Positions 1-12,135 of a stretch of 64,000 nt of DNA are shown here, one piece after another. The position numbers and the translations under genes are program-made. The notes under the pieces are model-generated. The model did not search any database, was not told where the DNA came from, and saw only the letters and a list, made by a program, of their open reading frames with translations. Position 1 is the stretch's first letter; each line of letters opens with the position of its first letter. Origin of the DNA: Dactylis glomerata (lineage: Eukaryota; Streptophyta; Magnoliopsida; Poales; Poaceae); NCBI GenBank assembly GCA_007115705.1, contig QXEO01000531.1:10562828-10626827 (forward strand), in the 5' to 3' direction.

Positions 1-226
1 GTGCAGGTTCCGCGTTGCTACTGGCCGAAGACGAGTCAACAAGTATCGTTAAACGGCGCCCTTGTTGGAGTGTTACTAAGCCAGTCCGCATCACCTTCAA
101 TCGTCATTGTCTCTCCTCTCCTGATCGATATTAAACCTTGGTTTCTTAACTGAGGGAAGACTAGCTGCTATACTCATCATACCTTCCTCCTGGGGTTCCC
201 AACGGGCTGGTTATTCACCACGTACA
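1..226 (+). mobile_element. 3' end of a TGATACGTCTC-family LTR (edge fragment)
   Basis: This segment matches, almost base for base, the last ~220 bp of the two solo LTRs that end at 18444 and 37306, including the shared GGGTTCCCAACGGGC block. The other two end in GCATCA; here the matching position reads CGTACA at 221-226, so the last few bases have decayed. No primer binding site follows, so this is a 3' LTR or a solo LTR whose start lies outside the window. The end coordinate is uncertain by a few bases. Confidence 0.6.
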
Positions 227-731
227 AGGACAGTCTGCTTCACATCAACTTGGCACCAGCAGCTAATTTTCTGGGCGCCATCAATAAGGGAGCACCGCTC
301 TTTGGGCCGTGACGTCAGTGATGACGCCTGGATTTATCGAGTCGTCACGCCATCTTCTGCCATCACAGACTGACTTTGACAAGACTGGACGTGCTGGGGC
401 CCAGTGGCCGCGCGTCCCGGCCGTTGACCATGTTTGACCGCATGCCCCGCGTTTGGGTGAAAAAAGGTTTCCCGGTCTCCTCAATTACCATGCGTAGTGG
501 AGGTTGTGGCTCCCGTAGCGCTGACACGTGGACGACCAGATCTGTCTTGCCATTTCCCCTTCATGACGGATGGCTAAGATGACTTGACGGTTTTCCCAGA
601 ACAAGATAAAGATAGCGGAAAGGTTAACTGTACACCCCACTCCGCCGCCATCATCGTCTTCCTCGCACTCATCTTCTGTGATGCTCCACTCTCATCCCCA
701 CTCCTGCAAGCCACCACTGAGCATTGCTTTC
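227..731. other. Leader region upstream of the antisense gene of element 1, no gene
   Basis: GC-moderate sequence between the edge LTR and the first exon of the plus-strand gene. I looked for the 3' LTR of element 1 (ends TGACGAGG and TTTGTCA, as at 12136-12693) and did not find it. The missing LTR is therefore probably left of the window, separated by the inserted edge LTR. No convincing ORF; small ORFs here are not supported. Confidence 0.5.
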
Positions 732-3501
732 ATGGGTAAGAGAGGTTCATCCGCTGTCGGCGCTGCCACCGGCGCTGTCGCCAAGAAAGCCAAGGCCGCG
801 AACATCGACGCCTTTGTCGTTGGCAATTGGGTGCCGACCAAGATGGGGAGCAAGGAGATGTCTGCCACCGAGAAGATCGGCCTCCTCAAGAATGATCTGG
901 CGGAATCGCTCGCCGCCGGCCCGGAGATCGTTCCCCGGCCGCCTCCAGGTTTCCGGGTAATCTTCCTGGCTTTTCTGTTGCGGGGGTTATCGCTTCCCCC
1001 ACACCCCTTTCTTCGTGGCCTTCTTTTTGCGTATGGGGTTCAACTTCATGATCTGAACCCCAACACAATTCTCCACATTGCGTGTTTAATCACGCTCTGT
1101 GAATGCTTCCTGGGGATCGAACCCCACTGGGCACTTTGGCACTGGATTTTTATGATCCGACAGCCCCTGCAGTTCCAGACCGGTGGATTTGGTTGTCAGG
1201 TCCGCCCTGATGTCCCCTACTTCAATCTGCCCATGCCCGAAAACAATCCAGGCTGGCGAACGAAGTGGTTCTATGCAAAGGACAAACCCTCCGATGGCGA
1301 AGCAATCGGGCTTGAAGAATTTCGAGCCACCACTGTCCTTCGACCTCGGGTGTCTTGGCGGCATGAGCTCTCTGAAGAAGAGTTGAAGACCACCGAGCCC
1401 CTAATGGAGATGATCCAGAAACTTCGAGCCACGCCCAGGAAAGATCTTTCGGGCGTTTAGCTCATCCGAACGTTCATCGAGCTTCGAATCCAACCGCTCG
1501 CCGCTCGGGCCCATTGCATGTGGGATTACATCGACCGCCAGGATTCGATGCGGATCTCTCCCGACGAGCTGCACGAAGCCGAGATTGATGACAGTGTGCA
1601 CGCTGTCACCAACATCAAGAAGAAAGATGTCGTGCCGAAAGTCTTTGGCGTGGTGGCCTTCAGCAAGGCCTTCCCTCGCACCGAGGTACGCTCCTTGCCT
1701 TAGTTCAATGTTACAAGTCTCGTTGATCTGGGTCGAAGGCGTGATGTACAATGACTGCACAGGTTATCAACGTGGCCCGTTGTTATCCGCCTCAACCCGA
1801 GGAAGGCGAATACCCAGGGCGAGATTTCATCGAAGCCCCTGACGAGTCGACTTCTGCCGCGTCGTCGCCTCCGTGAGCATCGAAGAAGAGGAAGCAGATC
1901 GCGGATGCCGATGTCATCGAAGATTCAGAAGACGCCGGCGACACCCACTTCTCTTCCGATGACAACGACGACGGCGTGATTCCGGCCAAGCCCTTGGATA
2001 GCCGGCCTCCTCCTCGAGCTGGGAAAAGGGCCCTCCTGAAATTCGGCCTCGATGCCTCGTATGTACCTCTGTAGAACCTTTTGTAGTAATAACTTCGTCT
2101 TTGAGTAATTGTAATGTTTCTGACGTCTTATCCTGTTTCAGATCTTCGACTGAGGAGACTTCGGCGAGCTTACATGATTATGAACGATTCGAGCTTCGTC
2201 CCCACAACTCTGCTCTTGAACAGACCGTGGACTCTCGGGAGAAGATGGCTGGAGATGCTGCACCAGGGGATGACCTCCCGAAGCCGCCACCTCCCCCGAA
2301 GAAAAAGAGGACCGAACCTGAGCTTGTTCTGGTTTCTTCCTCTGGCGAACCTTCCGGTCCAACAAGCCATGTAAGCCTCGAAAAACCTGGACTTGTAATT
2401 CTGATGATTGCCTATCAGTAGCCCCCGAGGGTGAGTCGAAGTGTTTACACTTGGGCTTGCCCTCTGAACGATTATTCGAGCTCTCATCTCCTGCCCATAT
2501 TTTAGCCCGTTGTCCAAGATCTTTCGAAGGTATGCATGAATTTCCTTGCTCTGGAGGAGGACAACCGCCAATTGGCAAAACTGCTGGAGGATATTCGCCG
2601 TGAGTGATGTCTCTTTTCTTCTATCTCTTTTCTGGCCACTGTTATCCTGGTTTTTAGTGTGGTGCTCTTTGAATGGGTAGGGATTGCGTCTCAAGCAGCC
2701 GCCGACAAGACATCCCTAAAAGCTCAATTGGATGATTTGGCGGCCGAAAAGACCGAGCTGGTGTCGAAGGTTGATGCGCTTACTGAGGAAGTTGCCCGGC
2801 ACAAAGCTGAATCTTCCAGGGCTCAAGAGTTCGCCGATCAGCGTCGGCTGGAAGCTGAGTCCAAAGAACAAGCTCTACACAAGCGCCTCCAAGCCACCGT
2901 TGAAACATTGCGTGGTAAGCCTTCGACATACTGATCTGTAGTGTTTCCCGCTGAACGCTTGTAGTTTTGATTGGGGATCTTGCTGCTTTATGAAGATGCT
3001 GCCAAATTTGACGCCGGGGCACTAAAGGAACCATCCGGGCTTGAGTTGAGCTTTGGCGGCGCCGAGCGCCTCTGCCAAGATGTGAGAGATCTTTTGGCAA
3101 AGGTGCGGTTGACCTTGGAACGTGTCCACGATATCTCCATCCCGGAATCGACCAGCAACACAATGGCCGGAATCCTCGAAGCTCTGGCGGTGAAAGAAGA
3201 TGACGAGGATCCTTTGGTTGCTGCGATTCGCCGACAGGTAACTACCGGCTCCGAGTCTGTCTTCTCTATGCTGATGATGCACGGGGTTCCCTTCAACGCC
3301 GACAAGGTCACGCGTACATATCCGAAGGATAAGGATGGGCGCGACATCTCCCCCAAGATAGTCCTTGAGCGCGCCCGTCAGTTATCTACCCAAATGACGA
3401 GCTTTCTGGCGGAGAGGAACGAAAAAAGGGCAGCTGCTAAGGCTCGCAAGCGCAGTACGTCGGGTGCGCCCTCCAGGAGGGCCGCCGGTAGCTCGTCCTA
3501 G
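732..3501 (+). pseudogene. Antisense intron-bearing gene of element 1 ('putative gypsy type transposon' protein)
   Basis: It lies on the strand opposite gag-pol. My exon model is 732-1685, 1763-2058, 2142-2370, 2506-2599, 2696-2914 and 2996-3501. Every intron is GT-AG and every join keeps frame. Exon 1 holds a region like the plant 'putative gypsy type transposon' domain (FLRGLLFAYGVQLHDLNPNT and following CECFLGIEPHWALW). Exon 3 has a proline run followed by KKKR, a possible nuclear signal. Exons 4-5 are heptad-rich coiled coil, and the C-terminus is basic and serine-rich. Two nonsense codons break it: TAG at 1458-1460 and TGA at 1874-1876, both explicable by C-to-T change. The ATG at 732 is preferred over 678 because the following residues are basic and alanine-rich, as in the start of the relative at 25169. 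Function unknown. Confidence 0.7.
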
Positions 3502-3627
3502 TTTATGTGTGTGTGCTTGTATGTAATGGATAATGTAGTTCCTCCTCCGAAGCTGTGTCTGACTTTTGAACATTACTCATTGTAAAATTCGTTGCTTCAT
3601 ATTTTCGCATCCCTTTTTGCTATTTGA

Positions 3628-4507
3628 TTGCCGATGTCTTTGCATGATCGAAGAACTCCTGTGCAGGATTTGTCCGTGGTTTCTGGTGCCTGGCCTATTT
3701 CATATGAAACAGCCGCTAGTTCCTCTGGCGCCGTTGATAGGAGAACGCCTTCTGCTGGCGAACTCTCCTTGATCCGGTCATTGCGTGACCAGCTCAAAAA
3801 CGCCCAACCGCAGCTGAAGATTGTGACTGCCAAGGTCGATGTCGCCCTGTCCAAGGCTTCGCTAGCTAAGGATGCGGAAGAATTCCTCCTTGGCGAGATT
3901 GAGAATCTTGGCAAGGCTATGGAATGTAAGTATGCTTGCATAGATGAGAAAGTCTTTTGTGACAATATGTTCTGATTCTCTGATTTCGTTGGCTGTAGAT
4001 GCTTGCCTCGACAAGGTGTCTGAAGACCGTCGGGTAGATGCGCACCTTCGATCTGCTCGATCGTTTGCGAATTCGACCGCGGACAACTTCTGGTCCAATT
4101 CTGCAAAGGCTGAGAAGCTGACCGTGCTCCAGGACCGGGTCACCTAGGCTTCTACCTTAGCTGAATCCAGCTATGCTGCCCTTGCGATAGTGCATCAGGT
4201 TATGTTTCCTTTGAACGATCAGCCTGTCGGTCTGTCGGCGCTGCTCAGCCGCTTCGAGAACGGAGAAGCTATATACCGATTTGTACGCAAGCATCTTCGA
4301 TGTGGAGAACTTGTGGCTCTCTCTTTCGTGCGTGCCCACTATCCAGAGGTGGATATGGAGCTCCTAAAAGGGTTGCCGCAGACACCCAGCGGCCGATTCG
4401 ACATGGAGAATCATTATGCGGCATGCAGGGACACAGCCGACTGTATTGCCCGGCAAATCATGACTGAGAGCGATCGCCAGAGGGCGAGCCAAGGTGTTGT
4501 AGCTTAA
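3628..4507 (+). pseudogene. Second antisense coiled-coil reading frame of element 1
   Basis: Two exons are visible: 3628-3925, ending at a consensus donor GTAAGT, and 3999-4507, after an acceptor TGTAG. The join is in frame. The product would be about 270 residues, mostly helical, with a C-terminal stretch FVRAHYPEVDMELL that resembles FVLSWYPGINLDQL near the end of the related gene at 25169-29169. That suggests this is the C-terminal part of the same protein type, duplicated or separated from the copy ending at 3501. A TAG at 4145-4147 interrupts it. The start is uncertain: ATG 3628 is the first in frame, but an upstream exon is possible. Confidence 0.5.
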
Positions 4508-4628
4508 TGGTTCGGCCGCGTACATGAATCCTACTTGCTTTCCATTTTTATATGTATCTTTGGAGATTTTCCGGTGTACTTTGTGCGAATCTTTTTAAAG
4601 GTTGTCTTGACCACTGGACAGAATCTTC

Positions 4629-5040
4629 GAGTGTTGGTCGAAGGGTGAAGCTCCTGAGTGTAGGTTGGAGGGCGAAGCCCCTGAGCATAGGTTGAAAGGC
4701 AAAGCCCCCGGGTGTGGGTCGAAAGGCGAAGCCACCGAGCATAGGTCGAAAGGCGAAGCCCCCAAGCGCGGGTCGAAAGGCGAAGCCCCCGAGCGTGGGT
4801 TGAAAGGCGAAGCCCCTGAGCGTGTCGAAAGGCGAAGCCCCTGAGCGTGGGTCGAAAGGCGAAGCCCCCGAGCGTGGGTCGAAAGGCGAAGCCCCCGAGC
4901 GTGGGTCGAAAGGCGAAGCCCCCGAGCGTGGGTCGAAAGGCAAAGCCCCCGAGCATGGGTCGAAAGGCGAAGCCCCCGAGCGTGGGTCGAAAGGCGAAGC
5001 CCTCGAGCGCGGGTCGAAAGGCGAAGCCCCCGAGCGTGGA
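4629..5040. repeat. 27-bp tandem repeat, about 15 units
   Basis: The unit is close to GTGGGTCGAAAGGCGAAGCC plus CCCGAGC. Spacing between successive GTGGGTC starts (4847, 4874) is 27 bp. Units are degenerate at the left and nearly uniform at the right, and one near 4815 is shortened to about 24 bp. Because 27 is a multiple of three, several frames stay open on both strands (for example a SKGEAPERG repeat on plus). I read these as by-products, not genes. It sits between integrase and the antisense gene. Confidence 0.9.
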
Positions 5041-5194
5041 TATACACAAATGTCGACTCGTAAAATGAGGAACTTGAACTTTATTGCTTGGTGCCGAAGG
5101 CACAATGTTGGGCGCGGACTGCTACCGATGCTTGATTACATAGTACAGGGGATGGGGGAGAAAGCTTTGTGTGCTAAGGGTAGAAGCACCGCAG

Positions 5195-7063
5195 TTACGC
5201 GGCGTTCCACGGGTTCTCTACGTCTTTCCCAGTTTTGGGGTTGCGTAGTCAATATGCCCCTCCTGGGATGACCTCGTGGACGAGATATGGGCCTTCCCAT
5301 GGCGGCTCCAGCTTCGACATGCTTGTCTGCTTGAGGCGAAGCACGAGGTTGCCCGGTTCGAACGAGCGTCCGCGGACCCATCTGCTGTGGTAGTTGTGGA
5401 GGCTTTGTTGATAGACCGCTGAACGAACGAGGGCGATGTCTCGAGCTTCATCTAGCAGGTCTTGGGCGTCTGCTAGCGCCTTGTCTGCATCTTCCTCGAC
5501 ATAGGCGACCACGCGGGGCGCACTGTAGCGCACATCCGTAGGTAGCACTGCTTCTGCTCCGAAAAGCAAGAAGAACAGCGTGTAGCTAGTCGAAGAATTG
5601 GGCGTCGTCCGTAAGCTCCAGAGGACCGAAGGCAGTTCCTCGACCCAGGCGCCCGCCGCGCGCTTGAGGGGTCGAAGGAGTCGCTTCTTCAGGCCTCCGC
5701 ATACAAGTCCGTTGACCTTTTCGACTTAGCCGTTGGACTTGGGGTGCGCAACCGAGGCATACTTGAGCTTGATGCCGAGGTTTTTCGCAAAGTCCTGGAA
5801 TTCGCCCGAGGTAAAGTTGGTGCCGTTGTCGGTGATGATGCTGTTTGGAACGCCGTACCGGTAGACAATGGAATCAAAGAACTTGACCGCCGTGGTCGCC
5901 TCTTGGTTGGTGACCGGAACAACTTCTATCCACTTGGAGAACTTGTCCACTGCGACTAGCAGGTATGTGTGACCTCCTCGGGATGATTTGGGGAGAGGCC
6001 CTACTTGATCGAGGCCCCATTGTGCGAAAGGCCAAGCAACAGGGATGGTATGCAGCTCCGATGCGGGTGCGTGAGGCTTGGTGGCGAATAGCTGGCATGC
6101 TTCGCGATGCTGGATGATGTTCCTGGCGTCGTAGAGGGCGGAGAGCCAGTAGAACCCTGATCGAAAAGCTTTAGCCACGAGGGTTCGACTGCTAGCGTGG
6201 TGCCCACAAGTTCCTTCATGGATTTCTCGAAGGAGAGCGATTCCATCTTCTTGCGCTATGCACCATTGCAGTACTCCCGTGGTGCTGCGCTTGTAGAGCT
6301 CCCCATTGATTATCGTGAAGGCCTTGGAGCGCCGCATGATCTGTCGGCGATGGATGGGGTCTTCTGGGAGTTTACCCCGCATCAGGTAGGCCAGGTATGG
6401 TTTCATCCAGATTGCTTCGACGAGCATGATTGCGGCTGCGTCTTTGGGGAGGTCTTCTGTTCCCGCTGCTGGGGTGGTGCTGCCCTGCTGAGCCTCCGAG
6501 CGTGTTGCTAACGCCGGGTCGATGACTGGCTTGATCTTGACAGAGCGTTCGAATATCTCTTCGAAGAAAACTCTTGGCGGTATCGGGAGACACTTTGATC
6601 CGATGTTGGCCAGGTTGTCTGCCTCTTCGTTGCTTTCCCTGCCGATGTGCGTTACCTCGCACCCCTCGAAATCGCCTTCGAGCTTGTCGTACATGGCGCG
6701 ATATGCGATCATGTTTGCACAGGTTGCGTCACACTCCTTCATGACTTGCTGGGCGATGAGGTTTGAATCTCCATGGATCTTGATGCGGGTGGCCCCGCAG
6801 GCTTTCGCCATGCGCATACCATGGAGGACGGCTTCGTACTCTGCCTCATAGTTTGAGGGGTTCGAGAAGCGCATGCGAAGGACGTAGCGCATCCTGTCCC
6901 CTTGCGGTGATACAAGGACCACTCCTACTCCTGCCCCCGAAACCCGCTTGGACCCATCGACAAATATGGTCCAGCTATTCGACATGTCTGGGAGTTCGGG
7001 CATCTGAGCTTCCGTCCATTCGGCTATGAAATCCGGTAGGACTTGTGACTTGATTGCCGACTA
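5195..7063 (-). pseudogene. Archaeal-type RNase H and integrase of element 1
   Basis: One reading frame continues from the RT-linked RNase H. The archaeal-type RNase H (about 6650-6970) removes the RNA template during reverse transcription and keeps all four acidic positions: the D of IFVDGS, the E of EAEYEA, the D of HGDSNL and the D of EADNLA. The integrase follows, with HEGTCGHHAS at the zinc-binding end. The second half of that HHCC motif is damaged (HREACQLF, one cysteine lost). The catalytic acids are visible in WGLDQVGP, IITDNGTNF and, after a stop, VEKVNG. The C-terminal part includes WEGPYLVHEV. Nonsense codons lie at 7061-7063, 5726-5728 and 5249-5251; the frame ends at TAA 5195-5197. 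Not functional as it stands. Confidence 0.85.
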
Positions 7064-8403
7064 GCGCTGGTACGTGATCTCCCAGGGTCCCAGCGTGATT
7101 CCCCATAGCAACACACGCCCTGTGGCGTCTGGGTTGTTGAGGATGCTGGAAACTGGATTTGAGGCCACCACTATGATGGAGTGGCATTCGAAGTAGTGCA
7201 GCAGTTTCTTCCCCGTCATGTAGATGGCGTAAGCTAGCTTCTGATAGTGTGGGTACCGCTGTTTGGTCGGGGATAAGACCTCACTGAGATAGTATACTGG
7301 CCTTTGGACTCCATGTTCTTTGCCATCCTCTGCACGTTCGACCACCAGGACCGAACTGATGACCTGGTTCGTGGCTGCTATGTACAGCAACATTGGCTCC
7401 TTTTCTCGGGGGTGACCAAGACCGGTGATGTTGAGACACAACGCTTGAGGTCGTCAAACGCAGCTTGCGCCTCTTCTGTCCACTTGAAGTTATCTATCTT
7501 CCAGAGCAGCCGATAGAAGGGGAGAGCCTTTTCACCAAGCTTGCTTATGAAGCGACTAAGTGCTGCCAATCGACCCGTCAACTGCTGGACGTGCCGAAGC
7601 GTCTTTGGCGGTTGCATATTGATAATGGCCCGAATCTTCTCTGGGTTGCCTTTGATTCCTCTCTCAGAAATGAGGTAGCCCAGCAACTGACCCGTAGGCA
7701 CCCCGAAGGAGCACTTCTTCGGGTTAAGCTTGATGTTGTAGCGGTCAAGGGTGGCAAAAGTCTCTCGCAAGTCGTCAAGCAAACTATCTGCTTTCGCCGT
7801 CTTGATGATGATGTCGTCGACGTAGACCTCGATGTTGCGGCCGATCTGTTCCTTCAGGCATGCCTGCATGCACCGTTGATAGGTGGCTCCGGCGTTCTTG
7901 AGCCCGAAGGGCATTGTCATGTAGCAGTATACCCCGTGCGGGGTGATAAACGCCGTTTTGTCTTCGTCTTCAACTTTCAACCGTATCTGGTTGTACCCGG
8001 AGTATGCATCGAGGAAGGAAAGGCGCTCGCACCCTGCCGTAGAATCGATGATCTGATCGATTCAGGGCAGAGGAAAGTAGTCCTTCGGGCAATGCTTGTT
8101 CAGTGCCGTGAAGTCGATGCACATCCTGTAGATCTTGGTGTCCTTCTTTTCCACCATGACCGGTGGTGAAAGCCATGTGGCCTCCTTGATCTCTCTGATG
8201 AAATTGGCCTCGAGAAGGCGATTGATTTCCTCGCCCATTGACTTGGCCTTTTCCGGATTATACCGGCGCATGGATTGCTTGACCGGTTTCGCGTTCGGAA
8301 AGATTTTAAGCTCATGCTCGGTGAGTTCCCTGGGGATGCCTGGCATATCTGCTGGACACCAGGCAAACATCCTCCAGTGCTCACGGAGGAACCCGATGAG
8401 CAC
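7064..8403 (-). pseudogene. Reverse transcriptase and RT-linked RNase H of element 1
   Basis: Gypsy-type RT begins with FLREHWRMFAWCPADMPGIP and continues through YRMCIDFTALNKHCPKDYFP, MPFGLKNAGATYQR and the catalytic box YVDD (VYVDDIIIKT). It synthesises cDNA from the element RNA in the virus-like particle. A TGA at about 8059-8061 splits it just after DYFPLP, and a frameshift near 7400-7440 separates RT from the RNase H-like part. That RNase H-like part (7064-7441) has LLYIAATNQ where the first catalytic aspartate would be expected, so it is probably a non-catalytic connection domain, as known for Tat elements with a second RNase H. Confidence 0.85.
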
Positions 8404-9150
8404 GCTTTCCTATGCGGGAGAGAGGGAGTTCGACACCCGCGCCGTCTTGGTTGGATCCGTCGGGTGAATCTGGTGCTCTCGAGTGTCTTTGCTGGCATCG
8501 AATGAGAGCTCTGGGGCGTTCTGCTGCACCGGTGGATCGATGTCCATGACAGTGGCCTCCCGAATATGATGGAGCTCCTCGTGCACCCCAACGGTCTGGG
8601 ACATGCTGTTGAAATCCTTGTCGCAGTTTTCGGAGCGGGCAAAGCTGCCGCTGATCGTTAGTGGTCCTCGATTGGTGGGCATCCGCAGCTTGAGGTAAGC
8701 GTAGTGCGGGACTGCCATGAATCGGGAGAACGCTGGTCGTCCGAGAATGGCGTGGTACTGCGAAGGCCAATCGACGACCTCGAACTCTATCTTCTCCTTC
8801 CTGAAGTTCGAGGGGGTCCCGAAAATGACATCCAAGTGTATTGCTCCTAATGGATACGTCGACTTTCCAGGGACTATTCCATGGAAAGATGTCTCTGTCG
8901 GCAAGAGATTGTTCATCGGGATCTTGATTTTGTGCAAGGTGTCTGCATAGATCAGGTTCAGACTGCTCCCTCCATCCATGAATACTTTCTTCGAGGTAAA
9001 TCCCCCTATCTGCGCCTCGAGGACCAAGGCATGGTGTCCAGGGCGCGGGATCTTCGGTGGGTGATCTGACCGATCGAAACCAATTGGATGTTCAGACCAT
9101 GTCAGATACTCAGGCGTAGCAGGTGGTGCATGCTCGGCGTGGAACACCTA
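8404..9150 (-). pseudogene. Aspartic protease region of element 1
   Basis: Retropepsin-type domain between gag and RT, expected to cut the Gag-Pol polyprotein. The active-site region reads VFMDGGSSLNLIYADTL, where the DGG replaces the usual D-S/T-G, as is common in plant gypsy elements. The downstream helix has YHAILGRPAFSRFMAVP, the conserved LGRP segment. It is in the same frame as gag upstream, separated only by a TAG at 9148-9150, and reads toward the RT. Confidence 0.85.
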
Positions 9151-11904
9151 CCTTGCGCGCTTCTGCTGGACTTTGTTCGTCGGGCGCCCTCTCTGAATCA
9201 TGGGCACGAATCCTCGTGGCGGCAGGAACGCCTCCTCCTCGTCAGCTGGCTGCCGTGGCTCGCCGTGCTGGATTGTAGCGGCTTGGTGACCCTGCTGGAC
9301 CACATTCGCCAGCGGATTATGCGGCGGCGGTGGAGCGTTGTAAGCTACCGCGCCGGCCACTGGTTGCTCGGTTTGCATCCTTTCTTGGAGTGCTCGACTG
9401 AGACGAAGGAATTCCCTACACTCGATGAGGAGATGTGCGGGTCTTCGGATGCCGTCTTTATCGAGGCAAGTGTGCCTTGTGCACCCTCCATCGAGCATCT
9501 CTTCTGCTAACAGTTGTGGCTGATCACGTCGTCGACGCCACTCTGTTCTTGGCTTCGAATCACGACTAGCGCTTCTGCTGCTACTGCCATAGTAATTGTT
9601 CCCTCGTCGCGGTAAGTTGCGATTGTCGTCATGGTCTTCGTGTATGTAGCCTGCTGCTATCATGTCTGTGTTCTCCGCGTCATCGTAACGGTTCCGACGG
9701 CCTTTCTTTCGGGAACCAGAATGGAACTGGTCGTTTGCGTCGATGTCGCGCTCCGCTGATCGGCGACGGCTTCTAGGTGCTGCGATGGAATCTTTGCCAT
9801 CAGCCCATTTGTTTGCCAAGCTTATGAGGTGGTCGACGGTCTTTGGCTTGCAGCGTCCAAGCTCCTCCTTGAAGTTGCGTCGGAAGAGACCGTCCCGAAA
9901 GGCATCAATAGCTCTTTCGGGCAAAATATTTTCCGTTGTGTTGCGGAGGCTGATCCATCGCGAGATGTATGACCTCAGGTTTTCTCCGGTCCTCTGCACG
10001 CACAAGCGCAACTCTTCGAATGACGTAGGTCGGCGTGAATTACCCCGAAAGTTGGCGATAAACGCTTGTCAGAACTCCTCCCAAGAGCGGATGCTATCTG
10101 AGGCAAGATTGTTCAGCCATGCCCTTGCATTGTCCTTCAAGTGCAGCGACAACAACTGGAGGGCATTGTCCCTGGATCCGCCGCTAATTTTGACAGCGGT
10201 TACAAAGTCATCGAGCCAAATTCGAGGGTCCTGCTGCCCGTTGAACTTGACTACACCGTCACTGAGTTTGATTCCCTTCGGCAGCGGTGTGGAACGGATT
10301 AAGAGGCTAAAGCATTCTGCCCCGCAGAGTCCGTCGTGAGCGCTGCCGAACATTTCCGTATCATGTTCTTCCTCAAAGCGGCGCGCCTCGCGTCGCGCTC
10401 GTCCTTGGTCGACTCTGTTTTGGGCCAGACCATGCCGAAGCTCCCCATTGATGGGTTCAACCACCTGTGTTCTAGGCACCGCGTCTGGCACTATTGCTGG
10501 GTGCCTAGCTTGCTCCGCTGGTGGGGCGGTTCTCCTTGCTGTCGCGTCGTGTCCTGTGCCGGGCGTGCCTTGAAGCACCCTTACCCCTACGAGTGCTAGA
10601 TTTCACAGGTGCCTCATGTGCTCATCGCCATTGGATGCGTTTGCGGCAATGTATGCTGCCGCGGCCATGATTGCCGCTTCCTTGGTCTTGGGCATCAGTT
10701 CAGCCTCATTGAACTCTGCCTCCAGATTTCGGGTGATATGTTGCATATTGGCCCTGGGCTGGGTGCGTGACCTTGACCTATGCTGGACGCTTGATGAGTA
10801 GTGGGACGATCTTGCGGCCCGTCTTCTGCTGGACGCATCGGCCTCTTCTCTTCGTCGTTCCAGTATTCGCCTGTCAGCGCTGATATGGTCTTTTTGCTCC
10901 TGGACGATGAATCAGAGTGCAGCCATATCGCTTGGGCTTGGATTGGGACCGAAATTCGCCTCGCCCGCGTAAACCCCTCTTGCGAGCCGAATCTGATCGT
11001 GCGTGACCACCTGATGGCCGCTGTTCGTCCGGTTTCGGCCGTCGTTGGCTCTATTCTCGTTCCCGTCATCGTGCGACACCATCATGCAGTGGCCTCCGAA
11101 CCACGGGGTCGAATCATCACTGATTCGCCCAGCGCTGGAGGATAAACGTCGTAGTTTTCGACGTAGGGTCTGACCTCGATCATGAAGTCAGAATCGTAAT
11201 CGGCCGCATAGCCGTCGCTTGATGTGGCAGATTCGCTTGGTGAGCAGGAGCTTGCCGAGGTGCCGATTTTCCCCTTAGCTTCGGGGTAGACGTCATCGTC
11301 GTCGTCTGAGCATGTGTAATCTGAGTATAACCCTTCGACGTAGTCGGGATCATATGGCACAGTACGGAGCGCGAGGGCGTTGAGAGCCCGCTCGCACTCG
11401 GATATTGTCGGGTAGACAGCTGCCGTGCCCCCCCGAGGATCTTCATAGCCGGCGATCTCATGAGATGAGAAATCTCCGGCGCCCACGTAGTGGTATGCGT
11501 CGCAGTTGACATAGTATGCGGTGGTTGGGGATGGAGGTGGATATTCAAGATCGTTCGACCCGACTGACGGGGTCGAAGTTCTCAGCTTCGGTTCCTCCTC
11601 CGATGGCGCCAGTAGCGCGTTTGTCGGGGGTTTGCCCCCAACAGCTGGCGGTGCTGTTGTTTCGGCCGCGAGCGGGGCCGAATCGCCGATGGAGATTAGC
11701 TCCATCGCCCCGTCACTGTCCACGTGGAAGTTGAACGGTCCAAAGGCCATGTCGTAGCCTCCGGGCACCGCTCCTGTCGTGCCTGAAGTGGGGTCGATGA
11801 CGTTTGCGACCGGAGTGAGGTTGGCGATGCTTGGCGAAGCGCTGTCGATGATGGCCGATTCTACGACGTCGACCTCTGGTTCCATCGGGTTCGTGTCGAC
11901 GACG

Positions 11905-12080
11905 GCCGGTGCAGCGATGCCGGCGATGGTGTCGATGTCGATCTTGGCGCTGGTGTCGACGTTGATCGGCGTAGCGATGCCGACGATGGTGTCGATGCCG
12001 ATCTTGGCGCTGGTGTCGACGTTGATCGGCGCAGCGATGCCGACAATGGTGTCGATGTCGATCTTGGCGGTGGTTGGTGA
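11905..12080. repeat. 60-bp tandem repeat inside gag, three units
   Basis: Three in-frame copies of a 60-bp unit encode KIDIDTIVGIAAPINVDTSA with small changes (minus strand). The units differ at a few bases and keep frame, so they arose while gag was still coding. They lie in the variable N-terminal region just downstream of the primer binding site. Confidence 0.85.
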
Positions 12081-12116
12081 TGGAGCTGGTGAATCCGTAG
12101 ATCCAGATCCCGTCAT

Positions 12117-12133
12117 CCCCACGGTCGGCGCCA
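12117..12133 (-). promoter_or_regulatory. Primer binding site of element 1
   Basis: On the minus strand TTGGCGCCGACCGTGGGG follows the LTR end ...CGTCA after one or two bases. It has the same TGGCGCC core as elements 2 and 3, the usual minus-strand primer site of Tat-type gypsy elements. Confidence 0.85.
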
Positions 12134-12135
12134 AT

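Noticed and set aside
4629..5040. CRISPR-like array
   Set aside because: The repeat is directly tandem with no unique spacers, and this is a plant nuclear context.
4531..5105. Overlapping ORFs of 150-190 codons on both strands
   Set aside because: They are translations of the 27-bp tandem repeat, open in many frames because the unit is a multiple of three.
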